Part shown: positions 5,411 to 6,861 of the stretch, one piece after another | How the letters are laid out: each line of letters opens with the position of its first letter | How positions within the stretch are numbered: position 1 is the stretch's first letter | Source of the DNA: DATLFI01 sp035524895 | Lineage (GTDB): Bacteria; Acidobacteriota; Thermoanaerobaculia; Multivoradales; Multivoraceae | Direction of reading: 5' to 3' | Assembly: GCA_035524895.1 (NCBI GenBank) | Contig: DATLFI010000048.1 | Coordinates: forward strand, 1 to 6,861 | DNA: 6,861 bases | Notes under the pieces: generated by a model | Databases searched by the model: none | Told to the model about the DNA's origin: nothing | What the model saw: only the letters and a program-made list of their open reading frames with translations | Translations under genes and position numbers: made by a program

Positions 5411-5773
5411 ATGCGCGTGTACCTCGACATTTGCTGCTCGAGGCGTCCTTTCGACGATCAGAGACAGCCGCGCATCCGGGAGGAAGCGGCGGCGGTCGCC
5501 GCCATCATGGCCTTGGCGGAGACAGGTGAGATCGAGCTCGTACGTTCCCCGGCGCTCAGCCTCGTCCCAGAGGTGGAGGTCCGCGCCGCCGCTCTAGTGG
5601 CGCTGGGATTTCCGCCCCTCGACGCTTTGCACCTGGCGCTCGCCGAGCAGGCGGCGGCGGCGTGGTTCCTGACGTGTGACGATCGGTTGACGCGCCTAGC
5701 GGCGCGGCACCGTGAAGAGCTGCGGCTCGAGGTGGCCCTGCCGCAAGTCGTGGCCTGGAGGTCGAGACGATGA
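5411..5773 (+). CDS. PIN-domain protein with an apparent internal in-frame deletion
   Basis: A protein of 120 residues. The start at ATG 5411 gives MRVYLDICCSRRPFDDQRQP, the typical N terminus of a PIN/VapC-like family whose members are usually about 150 residues. The N-terminal third (D6, then residues 15-50 ending LVRSPALSL) and the C-terminal part (PEVEVRAAALVALGFPPLDALHLA from residue 53, D71, then FLTCDDRLTRLA with D90-D91) match well. From memory of the family, about 25-30 residues normally separate these parts, including the conserved acidic residue after the SPAL segment. Here the two parts join directly at about residue 51-53 (base 5561-5569). Three acidic clusters remain, but the middle one seems lost, so nuclease activity is doubtful. 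The frame is otherwise open. The gene overlaps the next one by four bases (ATGA) and probably forms an operon with it. It may be a decaying toxin, or a PIN fold kept for binding only. Confidence 0.8.
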   Translation: MRVYLDICCSRRPFDDQRQPRIREEAAAVAAIMALAETGEIELVRSPALSLVPEVEVRAAALVALGFPPLDALHLALAEQAAAAWFLTCDDRLTRLAARHREELRLEVALPQVVAWRSRR

Positions 5774-5991
5774 GCCGCTCAGCGACCCTCTCGAGCTACG
5801 AGATCCGGGCCGAGGGCTGGAAGGCCCTGACGGAGCGGCTCGGCGTCTCGGGGGCGATCCGCTTCCTCCTCGAGTACGACCCCGGGCACGGCGACTACGT
5901 CGAGGAACGGCGCGAGCTGTTCGCCGACCTCACGCTCGACGAAGCTCTTGCCAGGGCGCACCGACGCACCGGGACAGGCCGCGACGGCTAG
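5770..5991 (+). CDS. Small PIN-associated protein, likely antitoxin-like partner
   Basis: A protein of 73 residues with no signal peptide or membrane segment. The pattern EGWKALTERLGVSGAIRFL, then EYDPGHGDYVEER, then a helical acidic end LTLDEALARA resembles a small family of conserved hypothetical proteins that I recall next to PIN-domain genes of the type encoded just upstream. From that neighbourhood an antitoxin role is inferred; no DNA-binding motif is evident, so it may neutralise the toxin without repressing transcription. The start ATG at 5770 overlaps the upstream stop (ATGA) and has a good ribosome site, GGAGGT at 5757-5762, seven bases before it. Toxin-first order is the reverse of the vapBC pair nearby. 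It appears intact, so it may be the last functional part of a decaying module. Confidence 0.8.
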   Translation: MSRSATLSSYEIRAEGWKALTERLGVSGAIRFLLEYDPGHGDYVEERRELFADLTLDEALARAHRRTGTGRDG

Positions 5992-5994
5992 GAG

Positions 5995-6019
5995 GTCGGG
6001 GCGCGAGGCCGTCCCCGAC
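5995..6019 (+). terminator. Hairpin after the PIN pair, probable terminator
   Basis: GTCGGGG (5995-6001) and CCCCGAC (6013-6019) form a perfect 7-bp GC-rich stem with an 11-base loop, starting three bases after the TAG stop. Only a short ATTT follows, so termination strength is uncertain. The right arm abuts the repeat 19-mer that begins at 6020. Confidence 0.55.
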
Positions 6020-6074
6020 GGATTTGGGTGGCACCTCTAGTCGGCCAGCACCTCCTCCTCCGCACCTCCTCCAG
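6020..6074 (+). repeat. Intergenic nested array with GCACCTC core
   Basis: It opens with GGATTTGGGTGGCACCTCT (6020-6038), identical to the 19-mer at 2278 and 2308. Two shorter copies follow, and the core GCACCTC occurs at 6031, 6048 and 6062, giving spacings of 17 and 14 bases. As in the array at 2275, later copies lose the 5' part (GGATTTGGGTG) and keep the 3' part. Bases 6075-6186 downstream show nothing I can name before the 180-bp repeat begins. Confidence 0.8.
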
Positions 6075-6186
6075 TAGGTCCGCCGAGTCGCGGCTGGCGT
6101 CCATTCGCCGTCGAGGCGCGAGCGGGCCCCGCGTTCGCGGTGTAGCGCGCCAGCGACTCCCGTCCAACCCTCTCCGCGGCGACGGT

Positions 6187-6369
6187 CTGATCCAGTCGTC
6201 AGGCGCGGCGGGAGGAGCCTCGGCTGCTCGACGAGCGGTGAGGGTCGAGGTGGGTCTGGAGCTCGACGTTGGGGCGTGGCCAAGGGTTCGAAGGCCTGCG
6301 TCGCCGTCTCTCGGCGGCTGCTGAGACGTCATCGCGTCGTTCCCGATGCTCTGAGCCCGGTAGATCGCC
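6187..6369 (+). repeat. Dispersed repeat of about 180 bp, copy 2
   Basis: Same orientation and extent as the block at 721-895. Compared with copy 1 it lacks three bases near 6210 and has about 11 extra bases (around TCGTTCCCGAT, 6337-6347) before GCTCTGAGCCCGG. The palindrome GCTCGACGAGC and the CGTCTC/GAGACG arms are unchanged. The upstream array (6020) and downstream tail (6391) lie in the same order as around copy 1, so the block seems to be the core of a larger composite. Confidence 0.85.
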
Positions 6370-6390
6370 GACCAGCAGGACCGCTCACGT

Positions 6391-6427
6391 AGCTCGGAGC
6401 CGAAACTCGCCGACACCTCTGCGCCGC
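6391..6427 (+). repeat. Tail module of the composite repeat (copy 2)
   Basis: AGCTCGGAGCCGAAACTCGC followed by CGACACCTCTGCGCCG matches 2211-2246 almost base for base and is related to 917-950. It starts about 20 bases after the 180-bp block, as the first tail does after copy 1. Confidence 0.82.
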
Positions 6428-6434
6428 CGCCGCC

Positions 6435-6474
6435 GGCATCTCTTGGTCGGCATCTCTTGGTCGGGCGCCTCTTT
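6435..6474 (+). repeat. Tandem 14-base repeat GGCATCTCTTGGTC plus degenerate third unit
   Basis: Two perfect units lie at 6435-6448 and 6449-6462. A decayed third (GGCGCCTCTTTT) starts at 6464. The 14-base period and the position right after the tail module match the GACACCTCTGCGCC duplication at 937-964, although the unit sequence has diverged. About 100 bases of otherwise featureless DNA then lead to the last gene, and should hold its promoter, which I could not place. Confidence 0.75.
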
Positions 6475-6574
6475 TCCTGGTGGCTTGCCTTTGCTTGTTC
6501 CCAAATGCTCAGAGTGAGAGCGAAGAGAGACCGCGATAACCTTCACGCGCCGCACCGCCCCGGAGGAAAGTGTC

Positions 6575-6766
6575 ATGCCCACCACAGCTATCGTCTTCAT
6601 CGCCCTTGCCTCCACTGTCGGTGTGTTCATGGCCACGATGCACTGGCGCGGGAAGCGGCCTTCGCTGGCATTCGCGGTCATCCATGTGGGATTGGCGGTC
6701 GCCGGGCTCGCCGTTCCAGTATTCGCATGGCACCGTTGTCTGGATGCAACGTCGAAGCGATCGTGA
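6575..6766 (+). CDS. Small membrane protein with two predicted helices
   Basis: A protein of 63 residues. A first hydrophobic stretch at about residues 4-21 (TAIVFIALASTVGVFMAT) and a second at about 31-50 (AFAVIHVGLAVAGLAVPVFA) flank a short basic loop, HWRGKRPS, and the C terminus is hydrophilic (DATSKRS). This fits a two-helix inner-membrane protein with both ends on the same side and, by the positive-inside rule, the basic loop in the cytoplasm. The layout recalls small conserved hypothetical proteins with a GKRP-type loop followed by a second helix, for which I know no function. The start is well supported by GGAGGAAA at 6562-6569, five bases before the ATG. A long antisense frame covers it but lacks a comparable start. 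No operon partner is visible before the window ends. Confidence 0.8.
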   Translation: MPTTAIVFIALASTVGVFMATMHWRGKRPSLAFAVIHVGLAVAGLAVPVFAWHRCLDATSKRS

Positions 6767-6861
6767 AGGTTCTGAGCGCGTGCGAAATCAATGGGCACCG
6801 ATGGGTGTTCGCCGCGGGACTCACGGACCTCGAAAGCCGAGCTCACCGTGATCGATACGGA
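6767..6861. other. Window end, no feature recognised
   Basis: These 95 bases after the small membrane protein show no gene start with a ribosome site, no clear hairpin and no member of the repeat family. A gene cut by the window edge on either strand cannot be excluded. Confidence 0.4.

Noticed and set aside
6385..6846. A 153-codon minus-strand frame over the small membrane protein
   Set aside because: It continues through the 14-base repeats and the tail module into arginine runs, while the plus-strand gene has a strong ribosome site and two clean membrane helices.

Overview
The window is very GC-rich DNA with a bacterial gene layout. It fits a soil or sediment bacterium such as an acidobacterium, although no ribosomal or taxonomic marker gene is present. 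The hints are a PD40-type propeller tail of the sort common at the end of acidobacterial serine/threonine kinases, secreted YVTN propellers, a DUF885 lipoprotein, and several PIN-domain toxin-antitoxin genes. The lineage is inference only.

Layout. Bases 3-563 hold the 3' end of a PD40/TolB-like propeller gene whose 5' part lies outside the window. Bases 564-1118 are intergenic and hold a composite repeat. Bases 1119-2150 encode an exported YVTN-type beta-propeller. Bases 2151-2424 hold a second, shorter set of repeats. Bases 2425-4245 encode a DUF885 lipoprotein with a metallopeptidase-like HExxPGH motif, and a strong 14-bp hairpin follows its stop. On the minus strand, 5082-4457 is a complete vapBC module with a ribbon-helix-helix antitoxin, a PIN toxin and a 4-base TTGA overlap. 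On the plus strand, 5411-5991 is a second PIN-family pair. Its PIN protein seems to have lost the middle of the domain, and it overlaps a small likely partner by ATGA. Bases 6020-6474 hold the second full copy of the composite repeat. Bases 6575-6766 encode a two-helix membrane protein of 63 residues.

The least expected feature is the intergenic DNA. Two gaps 5.5 kb apart carry the same composite in the same order and orientation: a short tandem array built on a CACCT core, a block of about 180 bp (roughly 95% identical apart from short indels), a tail of about 35 bp, and another array with a 14-base unit. A third gap carries only the tail plus an array. In three of the arrays the successive units share their 3' ends and lie at progressively shorter spacings. 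No transposase or repeat-processing gene is visible here, so the origin and role of the family are open.

The three large genes look like independent envelope functions. The toxin-antitoxin genes, one of them apparently decaying, together with the repeats make the right half look like an accessory island.
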